A stretch of 64,000 nucleotides of DNA from Candolleomyces eurysporus (GCA_027579435.1 JANBPK010000845.1:62001-126000), one strand, 5' to 3'; positions 22,018 through 33,449 are shown, numbered from the stretch's first letter. Translations and numbers: made by a program. The notes: generated by a model not told the origin, from the letters alone.

Positions 22018-22500
22018 TAGCTGGAACTTCACAGTGAAGTACGGAAGACCCGCATATGCATTTCGAATTCGATGAAATTGACCGGGATCGATCCAGCTCT
22101 CAAATTCCTCGTGTCTGAATCGCCGATGGATCTTCTAAGGGTACTAAAGAAGGGTACAGCGGTTACTTCCTCTTTCATAAAACGGGTTACGGAAAAAGAG
22201 GGTACCACTTCTGGACAGTGGTGTCCGAGGCGTGCGATCACTCCTCCGAGCGTTTACGTACTTAACGCGCAAGGCTCTTTCTGGGGATATAGATTGAATG
22301 GGTGTAATTCGTTGGGCCGGGCATACCGGCAGTGCCTCCTGGGACAACCCCCGAATTCCCCTAGCTGCTCGCAGCAGTGGGGTCTTTCTTTCCATCTCGA
22401 CTGGAAAGGAGCATGGAGAACATGGTTCCGGGTTCTATTCTCGCGAATTTATCCTCTCATGCGCACTAAACTTCTATGTACGGCTGTGGCCCTCTCTAAT
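22018..22500. other. Duplicated module tail (direct copy 2)
   Basis: Continues the alignment with 15290-15900. A 147-aa plus ORF (22072-22515) and minus ORFs exist, but the counterpart copy does not conserve any of them. I call no gene. Confidence 0.45.
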
Positions 22501-22703
22501 GCCATATCCGACTAATCTTACCGAGGTATCGTCCATGCCTCGAGACCGACTGACACTCCTGACTTTCTGCACGGTGATAGACCCGTCGCGCCTGATCAAA
22601 TCCACCAAAGCTCGGTCTGAATCATTGACTCTTCAGACTCCCACCATTCCCTTGATCCTGAGCCCTTTCGCGCTCCTCGTCCCTCGCCTCGCCCTGGCCT
22701 TGA

Positions 22704-24739
22704 CTATTCTTCGGCGACTGAGGTTGAGGGGGGCGGCGACTTCCTCCAATAAGGCTGCAGCAACCAATGCGGCATAACTTCAAACCCTGTATTCGGGTCG
22801 ATCGTGATAAGGTCTTTGAGTGGTATCGTCCCTTCTTTCGTAGCTTCCCTTTCGGTTTTCTGCGTGGGGAGGAGTCGATGTTAGTGTCGTGCTCGGCTGG
22901 GGTTTTTTGAAATCAAAAGGAAAGAAAATGGAGATAGAAATGTATGGGAAGTGAAGAAGGGAGGACTCTTTGAAAGAATGGGGGAGGGAGAAGAAACGGA
23001 GAAAAGGGAGAGATGTACAGAGGAAGCAGGGAAGGTTGGGAAATGAGAAATGAAGATGGGCCGCGCGGATAGACAGAGAGACAAGAGAGGCGAAAAATGA
23101 ACAGGCGGAGCTGAGCAAAGACAGTAAGAGAAATGGGCGAAATCGAGTCAAGCCCAGAGAGCAGAACGGACGAAGAGAGAAGCAGAAAAGGGGAAAAGAA
23201 AAGGAAATCACTAACCTCCATCCTCTCCTTTAACTCCTCGCAGATCTCCACGTACTCTGCTAACCACCCACCCCAATCCGCTTCGGCTTTCGGCCGCTCA
23301 CCGACCTTGGCCCTGCCTAACCGTTCTCGTAGATCCACCTCCTTAGTGAGTGCAGGTAGCAAGATTTTGAATAAATGACCTTTGACAGCGCTGACGCAGG
23401 TTCTGGTCTTGAGCGATTTGACGATGGATATGTACTCGAGTGCGATATCAGCTGAGCGCGGATGTCGAAGCAAGATCGAAGAGTCAGAGTAATAACCAGG
23501 ATGAGACGGGTGAGCAGGGTGCGTTGGGGGTATTATCGAAATCGGTATTGAAGACTGGGAGGAGACGGATGGCAACGAGCCTGATATCAAAGTGGCTGTT
23601 GGCATCGACGAAGGGAGGGCTGGAGTAGATGGAGCGACGAAAGGCGTTGGCAACGTCTCAGGTAGTCCATTGAACAACGCAACGTTATACAAGTTGCCTT
23701 CTGCACTCATCACCGCATCGCACCCAGTCTCTTCTAGACATCGCAGAATGTCGGATTGGAACAGGATGTTGCCGTTGGCGAAGACGGGAACGGAGACGGA
23801 TTGTTTGACTGCGCGGATTTTTTGCCAGTCCGCTACACCCTGGAATAATTCAATCGATTCAGTTACTCTTCTGAAGCCGGTGGAGCGATAAATGGAGAAG
23901 GTAGAACATACGGTATTCTGGCCCCGTTGTTCACGTAGTCGACCGTGGCATGTAAGAATCTGGGCACCGGCGCGTTCGAGCATCTTGGCATACTCCACGG
24001 TCTTTTCTATCGTTGGAAAGACCCGGAATTTTGCGGTAACGGGGACGTTGAGGTTTTCATGGAGGGTATTGACTGCGATGGGCAATTGGAGGTCAGTTCA
24101 GACGCAAAAGAGAATGCATGATTGAGGTAGATTGAAATGGAGAGGGCCAATGGGATGGGTAAGAAGGAAGACGAGAGAGATGAATCGTACTCACTCAGCG
24201 TGTATATCAGCTCCCACTCGTCCTGCAAGAAACTCCCATAATGACCCTTCTTCGCAATATCCTGGGGACAGCCCAAATTCAAATCCACAGCATCGCAATA
24301 CGATTCGAGAACTTTGGCAGAGGTCAGCAGTTGCTCTGGATTGTTGGCGCAAAACTGCACGATCAAAGGCCGGTCGGTCGAGGTGTCTCCCTCCTCGCCT
24401 GAAGGTATATCAAAGTTTGCAGAGCGGAACGATTTGTTCGTAGGATCCATGAACATTTTGGCGTTGATCATGGGGGTGTAGACAAGTTGAGCACCATAGC
24501 GCCGTGAGAGACGCCTCCAAGCCTATAAAATCGTCACATAAAATGATGAGAAAATGGCCAGGGCAGAATGAGAGACGAACGAACCTACGTACCAGCTCAC
24601 TCTGATCTACCATAGGTGCCACGACATACTTCGGACTGCCGAGCACTTCCCTGTAGAGCTCGTACCCTGAAAGCTTCCTCCTGGTGGTCTGAGTATCCGC
24701 TCCTGTCGAAGACGACGTCCCTGGCGCTGATGGCTCCAT
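22704..24739 (-). CDS. DUS1: tRNA-dihydrouridine(16/17) synthase
   Basis: Exons on minus: 24739-24593, 24522-24195, 24072-23912, 23839-23216 and 22859-22704. Phases close to 471 aa. It reduces uridine to dihydrouridine at tRNA positions 16/17 with FMN and NADPH. Landmarks: [20 protein letters not shown] at the start of the TIM barrel, [21 protein letters not shown], the catalytic-Cys block [76 protein letters not shown] and [16 protein letters not shown]. The C-terminus ends with [16 protein letters not shown], typical of the family. The frame stays open upstream to 24970 without an ATG and is Arg/Ser-rich, so an upstream start in another exon is possible. It is divergent from NOPCHAP1. Confidence 0.93.
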
Positions 24740-25239
24740 GATGACAGCACCAGAAGGGATCGGGGGTATGACTGAAGACGCTGGGCTGGTGGAGTACGGG
24801 GAACACAAGCGCCGGAAGAGTGTCCGCAGGGAGTTATCCTCCCTTGGGAGAAGACGGCGGAGAATTTTGGACGTTGGAGCGCCTCTGGAGAAGGCAGGGA
24901 GAGAATAAAATGGATGGCGGAGCGGAGAGAAACCTCGGAACACGGAAGCAAAAACTGGGGTTGGGGGCAAATGCCTCTCGGGCCGCGTGCTCCGACGTGT
25001 CTGCTGGTTGCATTTTCTGCTTTGCTCTTGAACTTCGTCCGCCTTGCATCATTCCCGGCTCTGCTCCTTCTGATACTTGAAGAAAGAATGGAAAAGAACA
25101 CGAAACCCGAAAAACTGGATGTAGAAGGGGGAGAATCGCGCCAAAAACGTCTCCGTACGCCTCAGTCGCATCTTTCTCCAGCCCCTCAGCTCATCGAGTT
25201 GCATCACCTTTCGCTCTCGTAGAATCTCTACTGGAACGC
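24740..25239. promoter_or_regulatory. Shared promoter region of DUS1 and NOPCHAP1
   Basis: The two housekeeping genes start head to head 500 bp apart. The NOPCHAP1-side part (from about 24967) is duplicated at 33567, so the second NOPCHAP1 kept its own copy of most of this region. No specific factor site is claimed. Confidence 0.5.
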
Positions 25240-26119
25240 ATGAGCACGACAGATTCTGTGACCTCGGCTTCCACATCTTCCCCATCCTCTCTCTCTGGGC
25301 TACCCAAGTTCGATTTTGGCGATCGAGCAATACCAGAGTTTACGCCGAATACTGAACGTATGTCGCTTCGAACACTTCGAGACGACTATGCAAACTGACG
25401 CATCATGTTTTCTCATCATGATCATAGTGCTCGGCAGGATTCAAACCTTTCTCCCCCAGCTTGAAGCATCCAACCGGGCGCTACTCCAACGTGCTCAGGC
25501 CGATCCATCGAGTGTCGATATCGAGAATGTGGATGAGCAGGGAGAGGGAGGGTATATCGAAATGGTGCGCGTTATTCTTCCTTCCTTAACCTTGTGTTAT
25601 TAAAACCATTCACCCCCTTCGTGGTGATAGAATCTCGGTCTTGGTGTCTACGAAGAACGACGGCAGAGGAAGCGAGAAGAATCAGATGACAATAATGCTT
25701 CGATGCAAGATGGGGAAGAAAACATGGAAGATGTATCATCCGACGGAGACGACGACGAGTCAGACTCAGATTCGAGTTTGACCTCGGACTCAGACTCGGA
25801 CTCGGACTCAGACTCCTCCACAACAGCAGCGGCTGACCCTGTCTCATCGTTTTTCAAATCCCTACGCGATCGCCGTCGTACAACGAACTCATCTTCCTCC
25901 TCATCCTTCTCCTCCTCCTCATCGTCATCATCCTCCTCTTCCTCATCCAGCTCAGACTCCGACTCCGACTCGGATTCAGACTCGTCTTTTAGCAGAGGCC
26001 CCACCATTCCTGTTGCCGAACGCCACATCAAACCTCTACCTAGACGAACGAGGAAACCGCCCTTCATCGAAGTTATAGGCGAGTCGACGAACACCACTGG
26101 TGTGTATCTCACAGTATAG
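25240..26119 (+). CDS. NOPCHAP1: DUF4598 / NOP protein chaperone 1-like protein, copy 1
   Basis: Exons 25240-25357, 25428-25564 and 25631-26119; phases close to 247 aa. The conserved core is LLGRIQTFLPQLEASNRALL then AQADPSSVDIENV and GYIEMNLGLGVYEER (residues 40-93), the DUF4598 signature. In animals this family helps load NOP58 during box C/D snoRNP assembly; I infer the same role. After the core come an acidic Ser/Asp tract (SDSDSDSD) and a poly-Ser tract, then a basic tail with PLPRRTRKPPFIEVIGESTN. A nearly identical second gene is at 33833. The product is expected to be nuclear or cytoplasmic; there is no signal peptide. Confidence 0.85.
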
Positions 26120-26560
26120 CTTCTCCAAATTTCCTATCTGAACCTCAATCTTCCTCCAGCCGACCCCCAACCATGAATTACAAGCATATGGGCCTTTCCT
26201 ACGCGTCGTTGAAGGGTCAGCACAATCCATAGCTTTCCTCATCCTACGGGTCCACAGCCCAAGATGAAGTGGCATCCCTCTGGACGGGGAGCTCGGATGA
26301 CCTCTAGCATCGTAAGAGGTAGTAGGATATGACACCGTTTCTTTGTACGCATGAGGCGCTAGCGATGGCGTCGAAACTCGCAATCCACGTGCATTGGGGG
26401 ATGGGAATGCAGGTGGACTGGGCGTCGCCGAGGTGGCGAGACTGCTCCAATTCTCGCAGGGTGCAGGGTGCGCTCATTATGTTTCTATCCACCGGACCTG
26501 TGTAGCATTTAAAATGAACCCGAATTCATTACAATCACGACCGGACGGAGGCAAAAGTAT
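26120..26560. other. Duplicated 3' flank of NOPCHAP1
   Basis: The flank aligns with 34717-35100. A minus-strand frame in both copies reads ASFDAIASASCVQRNGVISY here and TSFDVVASVSCTKQNGVGSY at 34.9-35.0k. It may be a last exon of a gene not otherwise resolved. Confidence 0.4.
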
Positions 26561-26573
26561 CTGTATGCAGCAC

Positions 26574-28066
26574 GATTCACGCATCCCCGAGGGCAGCTTG
26601 CATGATTTTGTCTCTGGGGATGTAGCCTATGCTATAAAGGTAACTGTAGGCTACGATCTTCTTAGCTGCTATGAGGGTGGCTGCTGAAGCCCGACCGACT
26701 TCAATGCCTTTCACTATGATCATCGAAGTGTTTTGATTTCAGCACACAAGCATGGGTGAATGGAAGGAATCAAGGCTCACCTAAGTAGCGAACGGTGTGC
26801 ATTTTAGTACGGCTAGTTGCTGGTAACACTTCCCACACGCCATCGACGTGATTGCGGAGGATTTGGATCTGGTCTAAATGGAAGATCTATATCTATCCTG
26901 GGGTATTGAGCCACGTAACTCACCATTAAGCGGCGAACGTGGACCACCGGGCATCTTATCTGGACCAAGCCCATCAAGCTTCATTTTCCTTGCCTTCGCA
27001 CCTATATGGACGCTCAGCCTTTAGGAGAAAGGTGCAACCACAAATGAGGGCACGAACGCTCATACGTATCCCCGCCGTTGGCTTGCCTGCTCCTCGATGG
27101 AGAGTCGCATCCCTCTCTACTACCATTGACAAGGTCCATGATTTCGATGTCGTAGGCTTGTGTTTGATTCTGAACTGTATCCAAATCCCCAACGTCTTGC
27201 GGAAAATGGGCAACATCTACGGTAGCAAAACTTCATTGTGGTACTGGAAGAAACAAACGCCTTGAACTATGGGAGTGCTCACCTCTGTCAATAAGAAAAG
27301 CTTGAGAGGCAATAATGTGCGAAGGCGAATAGTCTGTTTTCACGAATAAGCCAGCAGAAGCACGAGCGTTTATGTAGCACCTGTTCACTTACCGTTCCAC
27401 GAATTCCAGGGCGATGTGGAAGACTTCAATATGCGCCTCCAGTCATCATCGTATGATGAAGCAGAATCTGCCCGTCTAAATTCGCAGTAACTCTGATGTA
27501 AGCTCGAAAACCCAGGCTACCTCTTCGAAGTACTGACAATGTCTAGTAACAGTTGCGTGATCATCTTGCCAGGGTGGAAAGTCCTCTGGAACTAAAGTTT
27601 GAACTCGGGGGAGCTAAGAGTCCACGAACGAAAAACGCACCGCCGTAGACATGTCAGGGAAGTAATTAAGTTGAACGCCGCTGGCGAGCGAGGTGTTCCT
27701 GTCATTCGTCGAGGAAAGATCAAACTTATAAGACAGCAAAATTTCAGCGGTGGCTGAATTTCGCAGTCGCAGCCCAAGGCCCTGCTCGCCCCTGTATCGG
27801 AGAAGCCGTCGATAGGACTTCTTGGTGGAAAGGATCGAGTCCAGGAAGGAGAGGAGATCCTGGTGGGCCTCTTCGACGACTTTTTGATACCCTGAAGCGT
27901 CGAGTTCTTCCAGACTTTCCTCCAGCTGAATCCACCGAGAGCGTCGGTCAGGCTGGATTGGTGTAGCGAGGGAATCTGAGGAGGTTGAGGGCTTGAGCCG
28001 TTGCAACGACACAGTCTGGGCAGTGTCCCCTGTGGCCATAGGTTGGGGAGAGGAGATGTTCTTCAT
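26574..28066 (-). CDS. Uncharacterised minus gene sharing its 3' half with 35.1k gene
   Basis: The 5' exon (28066 to about 27615) encodes MKNISSPQPMATGD, then ASGYQKVVEEAHQDLLSFLD and SILSTKKSYRRLLRYRG, a helical region with no named family. The frame meets TAG after RFSFVDS, so a splice or break lies near 27620. Towards 26700-26900, blocks such as QIQILR and HTVRYL match YVQILHDVV and HTVRLL of the 35.1k gene. The final segment, ASAATLIAAKKIVAYSYLYS then IGYIPRDKIMQAALGDA, ends at 26574 and matches RIMAKKIIAYEYLRNNGYLK there. The two genes have different 5' halves. Exons are not fully resolved. Confidence 0.42.
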
Positions 28067-28845
28067 GACAAGGGCGGGTAGAGAGAGGAGGGTTCAAGAT
28101 GCAGGTTTAGCCCATGTTGAGAGTCGGCAAGTAACCAGGTTCTTAAATAGAGCTGCTGGTATGCTAAATTGCGCCAAGAACATGATGATAGCTGGAAAAA
28201 ATGGATGCGGCGGCCGAGATTACAACTATCCAACGAATGTACCGTTTACTGCTGGATTGACATGGAGTCAATATTGGTTGCTGGATTGACCCGGATTGCT
28301 GGATTGACGACTCCGATATTATCGGCCATCTTTGCCTTGCACTCGTACGCACCCATCTAATTTCACCGCTGTGACCGATGTTTAAAAGAGTGTAGGGACT
28401 AACCTGCCGCTCTTGGCATGATACTTATCCCTTGGTGTTTATCCCTTGGGTTATGGCAAAACTGACTGGTGTTTCTGATCCCGATGCGCCGAACAACCAC
28501 TGTCTTTTAAAAACGACCTCAGGGAGCTTCAAGTTTCAAAATCTGTGATAAGATAAATGAAATTATCGGCCCGATGAATAGGAATACCCCGGTCTCCGGG
28601 CGATATGCAGGCACGAACGTGTTGACACAGTGCTACTCGGTCGAGCGTTTGGGAACCAGAGACTGACGTACAACAATGGTGCTCCCTCATGTTTTCTTTG
28701 GACCCAAGGGGTTCGCTAACAGTTATCGGCTTGAAGGATATTTCAAGATGCCTCCGCGCCCACAGTAAACCTGCCACACAGTGAATCCGTCACACAGTAA
28801 ATCCGCCACACATCATGAGAAGTTCCTGCCCCTTACGGGAGTACT
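28067..28845. other. Intergenic with short tandem repeats
   Basis: GCTGGATTGAC occurs three times at 28250-28308. A 16-nt unit around CCGCCACACAGTAAAT occurs about three times at 28769-28812. No gene is supported. Confidence 0.5.
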
Positions 28846-29568
28846 GTTGGCCAGGGGGACAAGGCAAGGACAAGGTCTATTTTCTAGTCGAACTGTCGGA
28901 TTTTAGTTGATGGGGTCCTTTCACGAAGTTCTGTCACGCTTTGTGACCTCAATATTGAATAATACTGAATTATATACTAGTGGCATCAGTTGGCGGCAGC
29001 GTCGTCGGGGAGGGCGCATCAGGGATAGCGCCCGCTCGGTCGCCTTCACACCTACTGTTTTCCCGAGTCCCTGGCTGTTTCTCTTAAAAAAAATGCGTCG
29101 TATGGCGTGTAATATTTGAATACACTCCTTCCGCTGTTATTTTGAGTGTCAGGCTTTGAGACAAGTATCTCGAGCAATGATAGGAGGGTAGCCATGTCGT
29201 GTACAGGTACAATATAATTTCTTCAAGATGCCAGCCTCATAATTGGCATCATGAGAGTGGTATAACTCTGATTAACACGAACATTCCATTGCTGACTGGT
29301 CTCTGAAAGGACACATATTCTAGGTAAACTGTACCGTACCAGAGGAGATTGAGGAGATCGGGGCCGCAAGTATTCCCGCCTTTAGGCGCAGCGCGCTTAG
29401 AGTCGGTAGGCGGGATGCGGCGGTCACAATCACAAAAGAAATGCTGGACGCTTAGGATATTTAGTGTCACGGAGTGCCAAAGCTTCTTCCGGGAGCCCCA
29501 AAACCCTTACATGATCACCCGAATATGGCAAAGTCTGCTTAAAAACAGACCTTGTCCCCCTGGCCAAC
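28846..29568. mobile_element. Inverted-repeat bounded segment, possible non-autonomous DNA element
   Basis: GTTGGCCAGGGGGACAAGG at 28846 is matched exactly by its reverse complement ending at 29568. After an 11-nt insertion in the left arm the match continues through GTCT-TTTT. The interior of about 720 bp has no transposase. Target-site duplication was not identified. Confidence 0.5.
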
Positions 29569-29900
29569 GGTAAGCGCCTCTTCAAGTCGCCTCTCAGGCG
29601 CCGGCTGGCCATGACAACGTTCCGGGTCGTTGGCCTCCAGGCAGAGCACAAGGAATCAACGATCCTTGTCTCTTTCCCATCCTCAACCGACAAGATCGCC
29701 ATAGCTGTCTTGTCTGTGAATTACCACCTCGCTCGCCAGAATATCAAGGTATCTACCCCAACAATGGCCTCAGTTGCTCCGTCGAACGCCGGACATTACC
29801 TTGACCAATTGTCACGGAGTGCCATCACACCATCAAGACCTCGAACACCCCTTCAAAATCCAAATGCGACAAGAAGTTAGACCTTGTCAACGGTAATACC
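29569..29900. other. Gene-free stretch
   Basis: An 89-aa plus ORF (29611-29880) has no family features. The phrase AGACCTTGTC recurs at 29880, echoing the inverted-repeat end at 29548. Confidence 0.3.
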
Positions 29901-29908
29901 GTCCTTTC

Positions 29909-30532
29909 CGTTTCCATCTAGCACCGGAGTTTTACGTTTGTCTGGTCAATAACTCGGTAGCCAAAATGTCCAAGTGAAGCAAGATCGAACTGGACAGACG
30001 ACATGTACGCAAGCATAGGCCAACAGTGGTTAATGTGGATCCAGAGAAATCAAACGAGGTTTCGCACCGCACGCTCGAATCAACTCTGGGACGCCAACAT
30101 CGCAGGAAAGCGGTTGCAGGGAGATCAGGGTGGTGATGATTGTCGTATCAAGCAGCTGAAGACAAAAAGTAACAATTCAAAACTATTACTTTCAATGTTA
30201 AAGTAGAATTTTAGTAGAATTTTGAGATGATCTACGCGTACATAACACTTGAACAACAACAGAAGCTACAGCATGCGACCAAAGCAAGAGCGAGCGACGG
30301 CTGGAGGGATGAACACCAGCATGATGTGCAGCGGGTGCCTGGATATCCGACTACCAAGAAGGTCTGCGTTCACAGCGTGTGTAGCATGGGTAAAAGTCTT
30401 GGCAGACGCACCGGTATCTTGACCAGACAAACGTAAAACCAGACAAACGTAAAACCAGACAAACGTAAAACTCTGGTGCTAGATGGAAACGCAAAGGCCG
30501 GAATGTCCAAAGATCTGTCCAGTTCGATCTTG
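29909..30532. repeat. Foldback-like element with two inverted block pairs
   Basis: Block a (29909-29946, GTTTCCATCTAGCACCGGAG...) is inverted at 30454-30492. Block b (29979-29997, GCAAGATCGAACTGGACAG) is inverted at 30515-30532. Order is a b a' b', so the pairs cross rather than nest. Three 16-nt units of CCAGACAAACGTAAAA (30423-30470) overlap a'. Confidence 0.7.
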
Positions 30533-30727
30533 TAGCACGGGTAAAAGTCTTAGTGACCATAGCGGACCTTGAATATTGAATGCATCCGTGGTAAAATACA
30601 CCCACGATATGTCACAAGCTTCCCCTGACTCGGAGCGGACTTCGACGAGATCTGGTCAAGGAGATCTGGTCATCAATCCACCGCGAAACAACCACCTGCA
30701 TAAATAGCCTAGTAAACCATCTCCAAA

Positions 30728-31511
30728 ATGACCATGTCCAATTCCTCTGCCCTCATACTTAGCTCTTGTCCCTTCCCCGAGTCAGCTGCAGGCCACCCAT
30801 CCCTCCTGATGCCCTGTTCTATCTACAATCAACGGGGCTGCAAAGCACCGATCTTCAACGGTCGGGTTAACGGCGGTATCAGGATGTTCACCGGAGGGTC
30901 CGTCAGATACCCAGTCTCTGTCCTCACAGCGGGGATGTCCCACCATGAAACGGGTCAACCACAGGAGGATAGTGAGTAGATTTTACCTTTTACTTGATAT
31001 TCACTGTCAACTGACGGCTTTTTGGCTCAGCAGAGACAATACACCTATCTGGAATCTACCTTCAGGATGGTGCCGAACAGTCAATATACAACGGTGACAT
31101 CAACGAAGTTGTGTTCATGCACAAGGATACCCATGTTACCTTTGAGGACTCTTATTCAGGAGAGAATAGTTCATCTCGGAATAGTGAACGAAGAGGTAGC
31201 AATGGGCATGCCCGTGAGTCTGTTATACCTGACGTCTCAGTAACGACGGCTGATCGGCTGATCAATTCTCAACTAGGCCATGGTCAGTTGGGGGACTATA
31301 AGAACCTGGGGCACCCCACTCGTGCAGCAGATAGTCGTGAGTGCATTCCAAAGATTGTTCTTGCTTCATGGCTCTACGGGTATCTGACACATCCCTTGCC
31401 ATCGTATCAGACCTTAAGAGGCGTCTAAGTGCCCATCTCTCTACTATCATCCGACTCTTTCGTTTCATCCGGTTCTTGAGGTCCATAGTGTCCCTCCTTC
31501 GCCTACTGTGA
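30728..31511 (+). CDS. Motif gene I: two motifs and a basic amphipathic C-terminus
   Basis: Exons 30728-30971, 31031-31336 and 31411-31511; phases close to 216 aa. Motif 1 is SIYNQRGCKAPIFNGRVNGG (30818-30877) and motif 2, after the first intron, is IYLQDGAEQSIYNGDINEVV (31056-31115). A Ser/Asn-rich linker follows (SYSGENSSSRNSERRGSN). The second intron (GTGAGT to TATCAG, with a CTGAC branch-like site) brings in 33 C-terminal residues made almost only of Leu, Ile, Phe, Arg and Ser, for example STIIRLFRFIRFLRSIVSLL. If that intron is not spliced the frame ends at 31428 instead. It is convergent with gene B. Membrane activity is inference. Confidence 0.68.
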
Positions 31512-31958
31512 ACACCCAGGTCATGCACCGCTGAGAGCTTGGAGCTCGAGTCCCTCCAAGTGCTGGGATCCTCCTCCCAGCCCTGCTGATACCTAGACTC
31601 AAAACAAACATTTTATTCCTCATCCTTTAACCACCAGTGAAAGTAACAGGCTTTCTCGGCCTGTCCCTATACCCTTTCCCCAGCAGACAATGCACTACCT
31701 TCCTTAACGCACTACTTCTGCAGTCCTTGAAGGACCTGTCGCTATTTAACTGGCGTTCCTCTCTTCATTCTTGAATTGCTACTTTAGAATAGCGTCCCTT
31801 GCATTCTATTTATACCATGCATCTTTCCACCATGTTTTCCATATGTAGGCACCAGGCTACTTAGGTTCCGCTTCTCTTCATGTCATCTTTGTTAATTTCA
31901 TTCGCTTTCTTGCTCTGGCTTTGAATTCGTTTATATACAATTTTGCCCTTGTTTTTGA
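31512..31958. other. Intergenic between convergent genes
   Basis: Pyrimidine-rich 3' flanks of genes I and B. No gene seen. Confidence 0.4.
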
Positions 31959-33449
31959 TCACTTTTTTCCTCGCTCTTGCTTTAGTTTGCCTCGCTTGTT
32001 TGCTGCGGAACTACTTCCAATCAAACCAGATCGACTACTGCCTGATGGTTCCGGTCCAGAGGAATTCAGCCTGCCTTCCTCTTGTCCCGTCGCTGGGGCC
32101 CGCAGGCTGCTCATGAGCCGAGTACGAGCTGCGGACGAGAATGCTAGCGTAAATCCCCGAAGAAAGAGGGTATGGGCTTTTCCATCATCCAGATTCGCCT
32201 CTTTAGCTGTGTTGGGCGACAAAAACGCCTCTCCTGTCCCTCGATCGACTCAACCATACAACTTGCCTTCGCCAGAACTAGTATCCCCACTGAATTTTTT
32301 TGTGAGCCTAAGGACCTGTTCTTGCATTCCATATTGATAAGTGGAAAGTCCCCAACTTGCACTCTTGATACATCCAGTCACAACGTAGAGAGAATCATCT
32401 GCTACCAGCGGTTCTACCAAATACGCGCGCTTGTAAATGTCCTGCGCATATTTGAGCAAATAGTCTTTCAGTGCACACGGGCTTTTCAGCCACCAGATCT
32501 GCTGGTGAGGTCCATGCCAGTACTGCACCTTCCTCACTTTTACAATCGAACTCGAACAGCTCGACCGATCTAGAGGGATTATTTTAGCATCAACCCCTGG
32601 TGGGACTATATTTAACGTACTGTCCATCTGGTGACCTCCGGATCCTCGAGAAGGCGCCACTCGCAATAGTATGGCCTTTGGAAAAATGACTGCTGCAGAC
32701 TCAAACAGTCGTGCCAGGGTGGACTTCACGCGGAAACACACCGTACCCCTCGTCCCAGATATTGCCACCACACCTGATCTCCTGGATGGTCCTTGCTCCG
32801 TGGAATATTACACATTCCATCATTTCGCCGACTCGTGCCTTGTCAGCCAAACTGACCACCGTAACCACAACCCTGCTAGACTCGGAGAGGACGACCACCC
32901 GAGCCGTCGGCGCTGTTGGAAGGTGTTGCATACCCATGCTGGGCATTATTAAAGGGACGACGTTGATGTATACGTAGAGAAGTACCGTCCCTCGCGAGTG
33001 TCCTGTGAAGCTAGTCGTCCTCGACAGGCTCAGTGTATATCGGCCCGTCATGGAAGTCTATCGATAGGTTGGGTTAGCATATAACTCAAAAGAATGTCTA
33101 GGAATGATTTACAGCGACGCATATCCCGGTCGGTAGACTCATCCTGCGGGGTATGTTGATCACAAGGGTATTCGCCTGCGATTGTTGAGATAATCCAGTC
33201 GCTCAGAATCAGTAGAAAAGAGAGCGAACCACCATTATGACAAGTGCTCTCAGGCCTGACCAAGCTCTCCAAGCCCTCAGGTACTCGGTCATACCCCTCA
33301 ACATATGCATTTGTGTAGTTATCCACAAAACCCACACCTCCCTCGTTAAACACTACTCCTTTGTTACACTTCTGGTCAATGACCGGACCTTCGTGACCCT
33401 GTTGAAGCCATTGTGCTGAAATTTGAACGCGAGTGAGGATAATTAACAC
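31959..33449 (-). CDS. Motif gene B: N/G-rich motif plus large uncharacterised fungal domain
   Basis: The 5' exon seen (33430-33200, minus) has the divergent motif GPVIDQKCNKGVVFNEGGVG, then EGYDRVPEGLESLVRPE; the latter recurs in gene H as GYDRVPEGVAILLERRG. Further on, 32690-32655 encodes HFSKGHTIASGAFSRIRRSP (gene A: HTIQSGASSKIRRLED). Then come DDSLYVVTGCIKSASWGLST, WVDRGTGEAFLSPNTAKEA and LFLRGFTLAFSSAARTR, with a stop at 31959. Order and spacing match gene A. Several introns are needed and not all junctions were resolved. The true start must lie upstream, but the NOPCHAP1 duplication begins at 33567, so the 5' end may have been lost or displaced. Function unknown. Confidence 0.62.

Noticed and set aside
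22780..23211. Phe/Ser-rich minus ORF inside DUS1
   Set aside because: It is the 356-bp last intron of DUS1. The coding phase closes exactly by skipping it, and the exon after it ends with the [10 protein letters not shown] family signature.
25703..26119. Acidic minus-strand ORF (poly E/D) opposite NOPCHAP1 exon 3, and its equivalent at 34242-34694
   Set aside because: It is the reverse complement of the Ser/Asp repeats of the plus-strand exon. The plus strand has conserved splice sites and the DUF4598 core.
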